Assembly: GCF_004851605.1 (NCBI RefSeq)
Contig: NZ_CP031093.1
Coordinates: forward strand, 4,030,692 to 4,094,691
Source of the DNA: Hydrocarboniclastica marina
GTDB lineage: Bacteria; Pseudomonadota; Gammaproteobacteria; Pseudomonadales; Oleiphilaceae
Direction: 5' to 3'
Length of the DNA: 64,000 nt
The notes beneath the pieces were generated by a model. It had not been told where the DNA came from. It did no database searches and was given only the letters and a program-made list of their open reading frames with translations. Positions within the stretch are counted from its first letter, which is position 1. Every line of letters begins with the position of its first letter. Positions 1 through 8,396 of this stretch are shown piece by piece. Made by a program: the position numbers and the translations under genes.

Positions 1-1
1 A

Positions 2-787
2 ACCTTGGCTGGTGGCTACCGCAAGGTACCTGTGGCACAGATAGGCGCCGATGTGTTCTGTGACACCCGCACGATCGCACGCGAAATCGCCCGGCTTGGC
101 AATAAGCCTGAGCTAGCGCTCGAAAACAACTCAGAGGAGATTCAGGCTTTCGTCAAAGAAACCGACCTGGACATTTTCCTGGCGTGCCTGATCGCCAGCA
201 GCAGCACAAAGGCGCTGGTAAAGCTGGTTAAGTCGACCTCTGTGCTTACCACCCTGAAGTTTTTCAAAGACCGCATCTCCATGGGTCGCAAGGCCAAGGT
301 TGCCCCCGTAGGTCCGCGGGAGGCCAAGAAGAAGATGCATCACCACCTGGGCCGTATGGAAGGCATGCTTGATACGCCTTACCTTTTTGGTGAGAAGCCG
401 TGTATAGCGGATTTCTCTGCCTACCACTCACTCTGGTACGTACGGGATGTGTCCGAAGTTGATCTTGCCAAGCGCTACCCCAAGGTCAACGCGTGGATGA
501 ACCGCATGCACCACTTCGGCCACGGCAAAGACCATTACCTGAGTGAAGATGCCGCACTGGATCTGGCCAAGAGCGCCGAGCCACGAGCCATCAGCGAGCC
601 GGGCAGTGACGATACATTGGGTACGCGCGTCAGCGTCGCACCGTCGGACTATGGTCGTGAGCCGGTGGTCGGCAAGCTGGTCGCCGCCAGCCAGCACGAA
701 CTGGTGCTGCAGCGTGAGCACCCTCGCGTAGGCACGGTTAACGTACATTTCCCACGGGACGGCTTCACCCTGCGGCCCGGATCCTGA
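2..787 (+). CDS. Glutathione S-transferase family protein (5' truncated)
   Basis: The reading frame is open to the left edge, so the true start lies outside the window. What remains begins in the thioredoxin-like N-terminal domain: the stretch KVPVAQIGADVFCDTRTIA matches the part of a GST that carries the conserved cis-Pro and the Asp/Ser-type glutathione contacts. An all-helical C-terminal domain follows (about residues 90-190), with the typical PYLFGEKPCIADFSAYHSL helix and N-cap region. About 70 residues after the GST fold (GTRVSVAPSDYGREPVVGKL onwards) form an extra C-terminal extension not found in minimal GSTs. GSTs conjugate glutathione to electrophiles in the cytoplasm; the substrate here cannot be told. 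TspO follows 68 bases later on the same strand. Confidence 0.85.
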   Translation, partial: TLAGGYRKVPVAQIGADVFCDTRTIAREIARLGNKPELALENNSEEIQAFVKETDLDIFLACLIASSSTKALVKLVKSTSVLTTLKFFKDRISMGRKAKVAPVGPREAKKKMHHHLGRMEGMLDTPYLFGEKPCIADFSAYHSLWYVRDVSEVDLAKRYPKVNAWMNRMHHFGHGKDHYLSEDAALDLAKSAEPRAISEPGSDDTLGTRVSVAPSDYGREPVVGKLVAASQHELVLQREHPRVGTVNVHFPRDGFTLRPGS

Positions 788-855
788 TCGGCAAATAAGC
801 AGCAGTGGCACCAGCCTGGCAAGGTTGTCGGGCGCTAAGGTTGTCAGGAGAGCAC

Positions 856-1344
856 ATGGACCAGAGACAGAAGAAGACGCAGCTCATCGGCTTCGGCCTC
901 TGGTTGCTGGTGACCTTTATCGCGGCTGCCATAGGCAGTATTGCTTCGATCACAGCAGCATCTTTTTACGGCAGTCTGGTCCAGCCAGACTGGGCGCCGC
1001 CGGCTGGCGTTTTTGGTCCGGTCTGGACAGCCCTTTTTGCAATGATGGGCGTGGCCGCCTGGCTGGCCTGGCGCAAAGCGGGGTTCGGCCTTGGCCTGAA
1101 TCTCTATCTGGTGCAGCTGGGGGTGAACGCGCTCTGGAGCTGGTTGTTCTTCGGCTGGCATCTGGGCGGATGGGCACTTTTGGATCTGCTCGCGCTCTGG
1201 GCACTCATCGTGGCGACGCTGATCGCCTTCTGGCGGGTGTCACCTTTCGCCGGGGCGCTGCTTCTGCCTTACCTGGCCTGGGTGACCTTCGCCGGCTTTC
1301 TCAACTATACCGTCTGGCAACTTAACCCGCAGGTCCTGGGTTAG
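856..1344 (+). CDS. tspO: TspO/MBR family tryptophan-rich sensory protein
   Basis: A 162-residue membrane protein of the TspO/peripheral benzodiazepine receptor family, which has five transmembrane helices and binds porphyrins and other hydrophobic ligands. Visible family marks are the Trp/Pro-rich loop WAPPAGVFGPVWTALFAMMG after the first helix, NALWSWLFFGWHLGG in the third, and LPYLAWVTFAGFLNYTVW near the C terminus. I chose the ATG at 856 because AGGAG sits at 846-850 and the protein then begins MDQRQKKTQLIGF, close to the first helix; an upstream in-frame start at 805 would add a non-hydrophobic leader. In other bacteria TspO is linked to tetrapyrrole handling and oxidative or light stress; its role here is unproven. 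It stands between a GST and a flavin oxidoreductase, both redox or stress enzymes. Confidence 0.92.
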   Translation: MDQRQKKTQLIGFGLWLLVTFIAAAIGSIASITAASFYGSLVQPDWAPPAGVFGPVWTALFAMMGVAAWLAWRKAGFGLGLNLYLVQLGVNALWSWLFFGWHLGGWALLDLLALWALIVATLIAFWRVSPFAGALLLPYLAWVTFAGFLNYTVWQLNPQVLG

Positions 1345-1409
1345 GGTCGTCTGCACAAGGCAAAAAGGAGCCGACCGGCCCCTATTGCAGTCTTTCGGAG
1401 CATTGCGCC

Positions 1410-2744
1410 ATGGCTTCACCCGCTTCTTCCACATCTCTTGCCACACCTCTGGCCCTTCCCTGCGGCGCAGTCCTGCCAAACCGTATTGCCAAGGCGGCAA
1501 TGACCGAGGGCGTAGCTGATGCCCACCTCCACGCGACCGAGCGCCATCAACGGCTCTACGGGCGATGGTCCGATGGAGGCGCAGGCCTGCTGATTACGGG
1601 CAATGTGATGATCGACCGCAAGGTGCTGGAACGGCCGGGCAATGTCGCCATTGACCCTGCGCCGGCAGACGGCGACCCGGAAGGAATGGCCCAGTTACGG
1701 AAATGGGCTGAGGCGGGAACCCGCAACGGTAACCACCTGTGGATGCAAATCTCCCACGCCGGCAGGCAGTCACCCCGTTACGTAACCAACAGCCCGGTGG
1801 GGCCTTCGGCGGTGCAACTGAAGCTGCTGGGTAACTATGCCCGGCCCCGGGCACTGACAGAGGCTGAAATACTCGATTACGTCCAGCGCTTTGCCAACGT
1901 GGCGCGCGTCGCGAAGAAAGCCGGGTTTACCGGTGTCCAGGTTCATGCTGCCCATGGCTATCTGTTGTCTTCGTTCCTGTCGCCCGTTACCAACCAGCGT
2001 ACCGACCGATGGGGCGGCTCCCTCGAGAATCGGGCCCGGTTCCTGCTGGAAACCCTCCGGGCCGTGCGAAAAACCGTCGGCCCCGGGTTCCCGGTAGGGC
2101 TTAAGCTTAACTCCGATGACTTCCGCAAAGGCGGGTTCACCCATGCAGAATGCCTGCAGGTGGTGAAATGGCTTAACGACGAGAGCGTCGACCTGCTGGA
2201 AGTCTCGGGCGGGACCTATGAGCAGCCCCGGCTGCTCGGCCATGCAGGGGTCGCGGGTACGGCGCGTGATGAAGCGCCTGTTCGCGAGAGCACCCGTAAA
2301 CGCGAGGCCTACTTCCTGAACTACGCTGAAGCGATTCGCGAGGTCTGCCAGTTTCCGATGATGGTCACCGGCGGCTTTCGCACCCGAGCCCTGATGGAAG
2401 AGGCCTTGGCGGCAGGCATCACGGACGTGATCGGGCTGGGCCGGCCGCTCTGTACCGACCCGGATACGCCGCGGGAGCTGATTGAAGGCAGATATGAGGT
2501 AGCTGTTTCCCATGAGCGACGCCTGAATCTCGCTCACCGCGGCCTGTTCTCACCGGTCAGCCCTTTCAAGCCCCTTAAGGTGCTCAATGTGATCGGCAGC
2601 CAGGCCTGGTATTACCGTCAGCTTTTCCACTTGGCCAAAGGCGAATCACCAAGGCTGAGCCTGGGTGTGGTCGGCGCTTTTGGCGCTTACTACGCCGATG
2701 AGCTACGCACCGCCCGCGCCCTTAAGGCGGCACCCAAACAGTGA
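1410..2744 (+). CDS. NADH:flavin oxidoreductase, Old Yellow Enzyme family
   Basis: A 444-residue FMN-dependent TIM-barrel enzyme of the NADH:flavin oxidoreductase/OYE family. Visible elements are the first strand with NRIAKAAMTEG, the FMN-proximal QISHAGRQSPRY at about residues 113-124, the HAAHGYLLSSFLSP segment carrying the paired active-site histidines, the TDRWGGS turn and the phosphate-binding end MVTGGFRTR...VIGLGRPL. OYEs reduce activated alkenes or nitro compounds; some relatives are dienoyl-CoA reductases, but there is no C-terminal FeS/FAD half here. The protein is longer than the usual 360-400 residues, with a C-terminal extension of about 50 residues. A GGAG lies 11 bases upstream of the ATG. 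The substrate is not deducible. Confidence 0.88.
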   Translation: MASPASSTSLATPLALPCGAVLPNRIAKAAMTEGVADAHLHATERHQRLYGRWSDGGAGLLITGNVMIDRKVLERPGNVAIDPAPADGDPEGMAQLRKWAEAGTRNGNHLWMQISHAGRQSPRYVTNSPVGPSAVQLKLLGNYARPRALTEAEILDYVQRFANVARVAKKAGFTGVQVHAAHGYLLSSFLSPVTNQRTDRWGGSLENRARFLLETLRAVRKTVGPGFPVGLKLNSDDFRKGGFTHAECLQVVKWLNDESVDLLEVSGGTYEQPRLLGHAGVAGTARDEAPVRESTRKREAYFLNYAEAIREVCQFPMMVTGGFRTRALMEEALAAGITDVIGLGRPLCTDPDTPRELIEGRYEVAVSHERRLNLAHRGLFSPVSPFKPLKVLNVIGSQAWYYRQLFHLAKGESPRLSLGVVGAFGAYYADELRTARALKAAPKQ

Positions 2745-2763
2745 CCCGATGCGGGAAATGTCT

Positions 2764-3114
2764 ATGCACCCGGTTCTGATCTCCATCGGCCTGCTTCTCG
2801 TCAGCAATCTGTTCATGACCTTCGCCTGGTATGCGCATCTCAAGGAACTCAGTCACAAACCCTGGGTTGTAGCCGCGCTGGTGAGCTGGGGAATTGCCCT
2901 GTTCGAATATCTGTTCCAGGTGCCGGCTAACCGTATCGGCTATACCGTGCTAAGTGTGGGTCAATTGAAGATCCTGCAGGAGGTAATAACGCTTTCAGTG
3001 TTTGTGCCTTTTTCGGTCATGTATCTGAAGGAGCCGCTGAAGCTCGATTATCTTTGGGCCGGGTTGTGCCTGGTGGCTGCGGTGTACTTTATGTTCCGTG
3101 ATCGTCTCGCCTGA
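2764..3114 (+). CDS. DUF486 family small membrane protein (DMT-like)
   Basis: A hydrophobic protein of about 116 residues with four predicted helices, matching the DUF486 family, which resembles a half-size drug/metabolite transporter. Conserved stretches include LLLVSNLFMTFAWYAHLK, FEYLFQVPANRIGY, SVGQLKILQEVITL and FSVMYLKEPLKLDYLWAGL. The start at 2764 is preferred because GGGAA at 2753-2757 is at a good distance and the protein begins MHPVLISIGLLL as usual for the family; ATG codons at 2749 and 2758 are also in frame. It lies 19 bases after the flavin oxidoreductase, so the two may be co-transcribed. Function is unknown. Confidence 0.85.
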   Translation: MHPVLISIGLLLVSNLFMTFAWYAHLKELSHKPWVVAALVSWGIALFEYLFQVPANRIGYTVLSVGQLKILQEVITLSVFVPFSVMYLKEPLKLDYLWAGLCLVAAVYFMFRDRLA

Positions 3115-3319
3115 CTGGCTACGTGCACATGAGTGTTATTCAACAACGGCGCAGAAAGTCTGCCTTAAAAGTTTAGATGAGCCCGGTCGGCATACGAAAG
3201 GGCACTTTCCGGCGACTTTTGAGAAGTCGTGACGTTTGCTTCACATCTTCCGCGCTCCGTAGATTTCCCCGGGTGGCGTCTGGCAAACTTTCGGGTCACT
3301 CACCGAAAGGAGTCTGTGG

Positions 3320-3889
3320 ATGAACCGAAGATTGATGACCCTTCTGGCCAGCCTGGCCTTCACCTTCAACATGAGTACAGGCGCTGTAGCAAAGGAAACC
3401 GTACCGCAGGACGCCAAACGGTTGGGCTTCGTGGAATGGATTGTCCTTGACGACCCGGAACTGCGGCTCAAGGCCCGGCTGGACACAGGCGCGAACACCG
3501 GCTCCCTGCACGCGACGGACATTGAGCCCTTAAAAAGAGATGGAGAGGAATGGGTTCGTTTTGAACTGCCGCTGGACCACCACAAAGAGTCCAAAGGCAT
3601 CGGTGACGCTACCCTGACATTCGAGCGGCCTGTAGAGCGTACGGTGCTGGTCAAACGTAAAGGAGCCGAATCCCAGCGACGCCATGTGGTCATCATGGGC
3701 TTCTGTATAGACGGTGAGCATCAGGAAGCCCAGTTCTCCCTGACCGACCGGAGCAGATTCAAATACCCGGCCCTGCTCGGTCGTCGCTTCATGGCCGGAG
3801 AAGTCATCGTCGACTCCGAGGACAGCTTCCTGGCAGAGTCCGACTGCGGGTTCCGGGCACTTGAGCAGGTGGCAGCCGAAGCCAACTGA
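3320..3889 (+). CDS. Secreted retropepsin-like peptidase ('ATP-dependent zinc protease' family)
   Basis: A 189-residue protein with an N-terminal signal peptide (about residues 1-24, cleaved near AVA-KE) followed by a PF05618-type domain. Databases often name this family ATP-dependent zinc protease, but the fold is that of retroviral aspartic proteases: the catalytic-type triplet is visible as LDTGANTGSLHA at residues 54-65, with Asp55. Other family blocks are the FVEWIVLD opening, RRHVVIMG and the terminal PALLGRRFMAGEVIVD. Cytoplasmic members often sit near RimK-like ligases; this exported version does not. AAAGGAG at 3306-3312 supports the start. Substrate and activity are unknown, and only the fold-level assignment is firm. 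Confidence 0.82.
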   Translation: MNRRLMTLLASLAFTFNMSTGAVAKETVPQDAKRLGFVEWIVLDDPELRLKARLDTGANTGSLHATDIEPLKRDGEEWVRFELPLDHHKESKGIGDATLTFERPVERTVLVKRKGAESQRRHVVIMGFCIDGEHQEAQFSLTDRSRFKYPALLGRRFMAGEVIVDSEDSFLAESDCGFRALEQVAAEAN

Positions 3890-3984
3890 TGTAGAGTGTG
3901 CAAACACTGGCTGCAGATGGTGCAGATCACGCAATCAACAGGAGCAGCCCGCTGCTGCTGGATCAGACCCGATAGCGACCCCTT

Positions 3985-5181
3985 ATGCTGATTAACACCC
4001 CGGTCACCGTGGCCCTTGCCATTATTGCGCTGTGGTTGGGTTATCAGATAAACCGGCGGGTGGCGGTTCTGCATCGATACAATATCCCGCCAGCCGTCAG
4101 CGGGGGGCTGCCCATCAGCGCCCTGATGGCCTTGACCGAGTGGGCAAGCGGACTGGAGATCCGGTTCGATCTACAGTTACGGGATCTGCTCCTGATCACG
4201 TTCTTCAGCACCATTGGCCTTTCCGCCAGGCTCCGACAGATGCTGGAAGGGGGCAAGGCGCTGGGCATTATGCTGGGATTGGCCGTCGCTTTTCTCCTTT
4301 TTCAGAACCTGACGGGGACCCTGCTGGCCCTGATCGCCGGAGAAAGTCCGCTCGTCGGCCTTATCGGCGGCAGTATTTCCCTGGCGGGGGGACATGGCAC
4401 CGCTATAACCTGGGGCCAGTTGTTCGAGACACACTTCAATCTGGAAAACGCCAGCTCGATGGGCATGACGTTCGCGACAGCCGGACTGATAGCCGGCGGT
4501 CTCATCGGAGGCCCGATCGGGGCCTTCCTGATAAAGCGAAATCATTTATCGTCCACCCTTGAAAGTCCCGGGCTGCCCCACGTCGAGACGGGCCAGAAAG
4601 TGACCTACCTGATCGAGCTCAACAGCTTGCTGACGGCCATTCTGCTTATTACGCTCTGCTTTACGCTGGGCGCGGCGGTTTACGACTGGGTGGCCGGCCT
4701 TGGTATCCGCCTGCCAGCTTTCCTTACGGCTATGTTTCTGGGCATCTTACTGACCAACGGGCTGGAAGCCCTCAAGGTAAAGCTGGATCACAGACCGATC
4801 CAGCTGGTCGGAGACATGAGCCTGCAGCTTTTCCTGGGCATGAGTTTGATCAGTCTGCCGTTACTGTCACTGCAGGGCGCGCTGGGCCTGATCAGTGCGG
4901 TCATGGTGGTGCAGGCCATCGTTATTGCGGTGTTCACTATCTGGGTAATATTCCCCCTGCTCGGCCGCGACTACGACGCGGCTTGCATCAGCGCCGGTTT
5001 TATCGGTATGGGCCTGGGGGCAACGCCGGTGGGGATCGCGAACATGGATGCGCTGACCAACCGCTTCGGGCCTAGCCCCAAAGCCTACCTGGTCATACCG
5101 CTCCTCGGCGCTTTTTTCATCGACATCGCTAATGCGGCTCTGGTTCAGACTCTGCTCGGGCTCGGCTACTTCACCCAGTAG
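3985..5181 (+). CDS. gltS: Sodium/glutamate symporter GltS
   Basis: A 398-residue inner-membrane transporter of the ESS (GltS) family, which imports glutamate with Na+. The protein opens with a helix and then NRRVAVLHRYNIPPAVSGGL, the classic GltS start region. Two inverted repeats carry the glycine-rich pore loops: SISLAGGHGTAITWGQLF in the first half and SAGFIGMGLGATPVGIANM in the second. About ten hydrophobic segments are present and the length is that of E. coli GltS. No strong Shine-Dalgarno sequence precedes the ATG, so expression may be modest or the start slightly off. The next gene, a DUF2798 protein, follows on the same strand after about 100 bases. Confidence 0.94.
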   Translation: MLINTPVTVALAIIALWLGYQINRRVAVLHRYNIPPAVSGGLPISALMALTEWASGLEIRFDLQLRDLLLITFFSTIGLSARLRQMLEGGKALGIMLGLAVAFLLFQNLTGTLLALIAGESPLVGLIGGSISLAGGHGTAITWGQLFETHFNLENASSMGMTFATAGLIAGGLIGGPIGAFLIKRNHLSSTLESPGLPHVETGQKVTYLIELNSLLTAILLITLCFTLGAAVYDWVAGLGIRLPAFLTAMFLGILLTNGLEALKVKLDHRPIQLVGDMSLQLFLGMSLISLPLLSLQGALGLISAVMVVQAIVIAVFTIWVIFPLLGRDYDAACISAGFIGMGLGATPVGIANMDALTNRFGPSPKAYLVIPLLGAFFIDIANAALVQTLLGLGYFTQ

Positions 5182-5278
5182 GCTGGGGATTGGCTTGGGC
5201 CGCGGGGTACCGGATAATCCCTTCCAGTCTACACTGAACACCCATGGGACCTGCGCAGCGCCGTCAGAGGACAGCCTC

Positions 5279-5518
5279 ATGATTGACCAAAAACACCACC
5301 GATTTGTCTTCGGATTTTTCATGTCCCTGTTGATGTCCGGCATCATGTCGCTGGTCATCAGCCTGTTCAACCTGGGTTTTGTCAGCGATATTGTCAGCAT
5401 CTGGCTACGCGCGTGGGCGTTTGCCTTTGTCGTGGCCTTTCCGACAATTCTTGTCGTGGCGCCCCTGGTGAACCGGTTGGTCAACCTGGTACTGAAGGAG
5501 GACTCCACCAGGCGGTGA
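5279..5518 (+). CDS. DUF2798 family small membrane protein
   Basis: A 79-residue protein with two transmembrane helices, matching the DUF2798 family: KHHRFVFGFFMSLLMSGIMS, then a short loop containing WLRAWAFAFVVAFPTILVV and a C-terminal RLVNLVL. The ATG at 5279 is preferred because GAGG stands about ten bases upstream and the protein then has the family's normal length; an upstream in-frame start at 5132 would add a non-conserved segment overlapping gltS. The function of the family is unknown. It ends 36 bases before the convergent dioxygenase gene. Confidence 0.82.
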   Translation: MIDQKHHRFVFGFFMSLLMSGIMSLVISLFNLGFVSDIVSIWLRAWAFAFVVAFPTILVVAPLVNRLVNLVLKEDSTRR

Positions 5519-5553
5519 GCTGCCGGAATGTGACTGCCGACCTTCTGCTCGGG

Positions 5554-6651
5554 TCAACCTGCAGCTGTCATTGGGGCTGGCGCCTCAGGAACCGGCAGAT
5601 AGTCTTCGGCATTGAAGTTGGTAGCCTGGATCTGGACGAGTTTCCGGTTGCCCTGCTCACCGTTCATGCGCCAGTGTCCGATACGCACATTGTCGACGAA
5701 AGCCACGTCGCCTTTTTGCCAGACCATCAGAAGCGCCTTTTTGAAGATGGCGGCAAAAAGTTCGGTCTGCTCCTCTTCGGTCCACTCTATAGCCGTACCT
5801 TCTCTATCGCAGAGCTCCCACGTCAGGCTCATGTTCTCGGCGGTAGAGTCCTTCTTGATCTCTCCGCGCCCTTTGAACACATCCAGTGCGGCCCTGTGTA
5901 CCTGGCCGTTCGTATTGCGCGCGAATGCCCAGGGCTGTACGCAGGCTTTGCCGGTCTCAGGCACAGCACACACCAGCGGGCAGGGCGCCAGCGCCAGATC
6001 AGCACGACCATCGGGGCGGTCAACCACCTGCAGGGGGCTGCCACGCAACAGACGCCGGTCCAGCCAGGTCAGCTTACGGGAAGAAAGATAGTAAAAGCGG
6101 TTCCAGGCACCGTCGTACTTGGCCCGCACCGTTTCCGGAAGGCTTTTATAGACTTCATGCAGATCCGCCATGCCTGTCTCAGCCAGATAGGGTGAGGGCT
6201 CAAAACAGCAAAGCGCAATGTAACGTGAGCGCTCCGACCGCACCGCACCTTCCGTATGGGGGCCCTGGATGGCCGACTCCACCGGCCCGAGCCGAACGGT
6301 ATTCTTATCCAGGTAGCGACGGTAATCGCCACCACCGACCAACCCTTCGCTGTACTTACGCAACCAGCTGGTCAGAAATCCGGGCATTTTTTTGAGATTG
6401 AAGGCGTTCCAGGGCTCAAGCCCCATGCCTTGCTCCACCAGGCCATGAAAGGCTTGGTGCGTGCTGCTTTCGAAACCGCGAAAGAGGATGACGCCTCTTT
6501 CGGCAATTTTCTGCCTGAAGAAGTCTTTGTTCTCCCGGAGAATACCCTTCAGCGTCTCGAGATCGTTCCTGCCCTTGGGGGTGTAAGTGGTAACGAATGC
6601 GTGGGTGTCCTCGGCATGAAGCTGATCAAGGCTGAAGTTCTGCGGTGACAT
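5554..6651 (-). CDS. TauD/TfdA-family (SyrP-like) Fe(II)/2-oxoglutarate dioxygenase
   Basis: A 365-residue non-haem iron oxygenase. The N-terminal ERGVILFRGFE strand, the iron ligands HTE at residues 132-134 and the distal His326 in RIGHWRM form the facial triad, and Arg336 in GNRKL is the likely 2-oxoglutarate salt-bridge residue. H-x-E instead of H-x-D, and the layout of ALCCFEPSPYLAETGMADLH, recall SyrP-type hydroxylases of natural-product pathways rather than taurine dioxygenase; this is a resemblance, not proof. The start overlaps the 3' end of the upstream acyltransferase gene by 26 bases, so the two are probably translated together and act on one pathway. The substrate could be an acyl or aminoacyl intermediate made by the partner. 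Confidence 0.82.
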   Translation of the reverse strand: MSPQNFSLDQLHAEDTHAFVTTYTPKGRNDLETLKGILRENKDFFRQKIAERGVILFRGFESSTHQAFHGLVEQGMGLEPWNAFNLKKMPGFLTSWLRKYSEGLVGGGDYRRYLDKNTVRLGPVESAIQGPHTEGAVRSERSRYIALCCFEPSPYLAETGMADLHEVYKSLPETVRAKYDGAWNRFYYLSSRKLTWLDRRLLRGSPLQVVDRPDGRADLALAPCPLVCAVPETGKACVQPWAFARNTNGQVHRAALDVFKGRGEIKKDSTAENMSLTWELCDREGTAIEWTEEEQTELFAAIFKKALLMVWQKGDVAFVDNVRIGHWRMNGEQGNRKLVQIQATNFNAEDYLPVPEAPAPMTAAG

Positions 6652-8014
6652 TGTCCTTTTCTTTTTGTTGTTCTGCGGTCGAGTGCTGCGGCTCGCCCGA
6701 ATCGAGTACGTTGTTCAGAAGCTCTTCGTAACGTCCAGCCAGCCGGGCGACGTAGGCCGGGTCGGTTAGCGGAGCCGAGTAGCTAAACGTCAGCTGGAGC
6801 ATGCCATTGAAGAAATTGCTTTCCAGGCAGACGATAGGTTTGTTCATGAAATGAACGCTTGGCACCGGCCTGATACGAAGCACTTCAAGATCGCCGTACT
6901 GGGGCTGGACCATCATCCGGCCGATATTCGTGAAGTGCAGGCTGGTTTTGCTGTAGCGGGCGGAAGCCGCCATCAGATCCTGACCGCGCTTTTTGAACTT
7001 CAGGATCAGCCCTTTCGTGATGATGCCTAGTGCAATGTTCTCCGCTGTGAACTTGGCCTTCGCGTCCTGATTCACCTGGCTGGCCAGCGTCCGGATAGTG
7101 GTGTCGGGCGCGAGCGTAAAGCGCGACTCGAAACCGCTGGCGTAATACGCCACTTCCTTACTGAAATCGCCTTTCAACTTCGGCCTGACGTTGATGGCGG
7201 AGCTCATCGCGAGGGTTGTAGGGCCGCGTACCGACATGGCATCCCGCGAAGCCAACAACAGCATGGCGCCCAGAATGCCATGGAGGCTTTGGCGCTGGGC
7301 CTTGGCTGCTTTGAGTAACAGTTCGCTGCGGCGGCGATCAATATCGAGAAACACAAAGCGGGTACCGGGCTTTGCGCCGGGCTTGATGTTCGGATTCAAC
7401 GGCGCCGCGGCGACGGCCGTCTTCTTTTTGAAGAGGTTCAGCAAGACGCCCGGCAGGGCACGGGCGAACGCCCGGGAGAGGCTGGGGCCGTCAAGATGAT
7501 CTTCATAACAACGTGGCGGCGGCATTCTTTCGAGCACATCTCGATCAGCCGCGTAACACCGAAGGATGGCGTCGACCAGCAACTGCAGGGAAGCCCCGTC
7601 GGTGAGCGCATGATTAAACGTGAGGACAAAGTCGGACCGGTCGGATCCCTGGAGCAGCCTTGCGCGCCAGAGCAGAGGCTCAGAGGGATGAATCCCCCGG
7701 GTGGTTTCTTCTTCGGCAATAGTCTTCCAGTGGTTATCGGCTATCCGCGCCTCGACGCTCAGCGGCACCAGACAACGCCCGGAGAAAACAAGCGTGGGTA
7801 CGCCGTGCCCAAGTTCAACATGGGCACGCAGTATGGGAAACGCCTTGGTTGCGTTAAGCAGGGCTCGATCCAGCCGATGCGGATCAACCTCGCCCCCGAG
7901 AGAGACGATAAAAATTGCGTTGCTAGAGGACGCTTCGCTGAGGCGCAGCCAGAGTTGCTCGCCTTTTCCGAGCGGACGCGAAGTGGAACCGGAAATTGCT
8001 TCTATCGCAACCAT
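6626..8014 (-). CDS. Stand-alone condensation-fold acyltransferase (PapA/condensation-like)
   Basis: A 462-residue protein of the CoA-dependent acyltransferase/condensation superfamily. The catalytic motif is seen as H135-ALT-D139-G140 in FNHALTDGAS; the first His of the common HHxxxDG is Asn, a pattern also seen in PapA5-like and alcohol acyltransferase relatives. The second-half structural segment is around YYASGFESRF, with a likely DFGWG-equivalent region that I cannot place exactly. It lacks carrier, adenylation and transmembrane domains. WS/DGAT wax synthases belong to the same superfamily but show HHxxxDG and different flanks. It overlaps the downstream TauD-like gene, suggesting ester or amide formation followed by hydroxylation, or the reverse. 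No good Shine-Dalgarno precedes the ATG at 8014. Confidence 0.72.
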   Translation of the reverse strand: MVAIEAISGSTSRPLGKGEQLWLRLSEASSSNAIFIVSLGGEVDPHRLDRALLNATKAFPILRAHVELGHGVPTLVFSGRCLVPLSVEARIADNHWKTIAEEETTRGIHPSEPLLWRARLLQGSDRSDFVLTFNHALTDGASLQLLVDAILRCYAADRDVLERMPPPRCYEDHLDGPSLSRAFARALPGVLLNLFKKKTAVAAAPLNPNIKPGAKPGTRFVFLDIDRRRSELLLKAAKAQRQSLHGILGAMLLLASRDAMSVRGPTTLAMSSAINVRPKLKGDFSKEVAYYASGFESRFTLAPDTTIRTLASQVNQDAKAKFTAENIALGIITKGLILKFKKRGQDLMAASARYSKTSLHFTNIGRMMVQPQYGDLEVLRIRPVPSVHFMNKPIVCLESNFFNGMLQLTFSYSAPLTDPAYVARLAGRYEELLNNVLDSGEPQHSTAEQQKEKDNVTAELQP

Positions 8015-8396
8015 CGATATACGGCCTGTGCTGATGCGTGGCAGTACCCGTAGCTGAGCCGGGGTATCGATGAGGCCGGCCCCTCCCGCTTTTCTTTAAG
8101 GGTGCTGATTGATCAGCTTGCGATTTAATTAACCGAAAGTCACTTTAACGCGCCATCTATTCCGGCAATTGTGGACTGGTTTGCAGCCCAGCCGTGCGTC
8201 AAAACTCAAAAATATTGGCGCCTATCGAACCGGCAGCAGACTGGCAGGAAGGTCAGCACGACCGACAGGAAGGTCTGCAGTGTCGGCAGGAATGGCTGCC
8301 ATTGAGCTGCCAGCCAGGCCAGGCAAGACAGCTGTAAAAGGTGAGAGCCGTAATTCAGCCAAAACGCCTGGCACTCCAGCGCCGGCGCCTCGCTAT
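8015..8396. other. Intergenic region before the acyltransferase gene
   Basis: This gap separates the end of the GGDEF-EAL gene from the acyltransferase start, both on the minus strand. The part near 8100-8160 is AT-rich and is the likely promoter area for the acyltransferase/dioxygenase pair. The part near 8243-8305 carries a short tandem repeat listed separately. Overlapping open frames on both strands here show no recognisable protein and I do not call them. Confidence 0.4.
8243..8305. repeat. Three imperfect 21-bp tandem repeats
   Basis: Three adjacent 21-base units start at 8243, 8264 and 8285 and share the core G(G/A)CAGGAA(G/T)G. The first two units are most alike; the third has diverged in its second half. 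They lie between two minus-strand genes. A role as a binding-site array or a simple slippage product cannot be decided from the sequence. Confidence 0.55.

Noticed and set aside
5413-6195. Plus-strand open frame opposite the dioxygenase gene
   Set aside because: Antisense shadow; the minus-strand frame has clear TauD-family residues.
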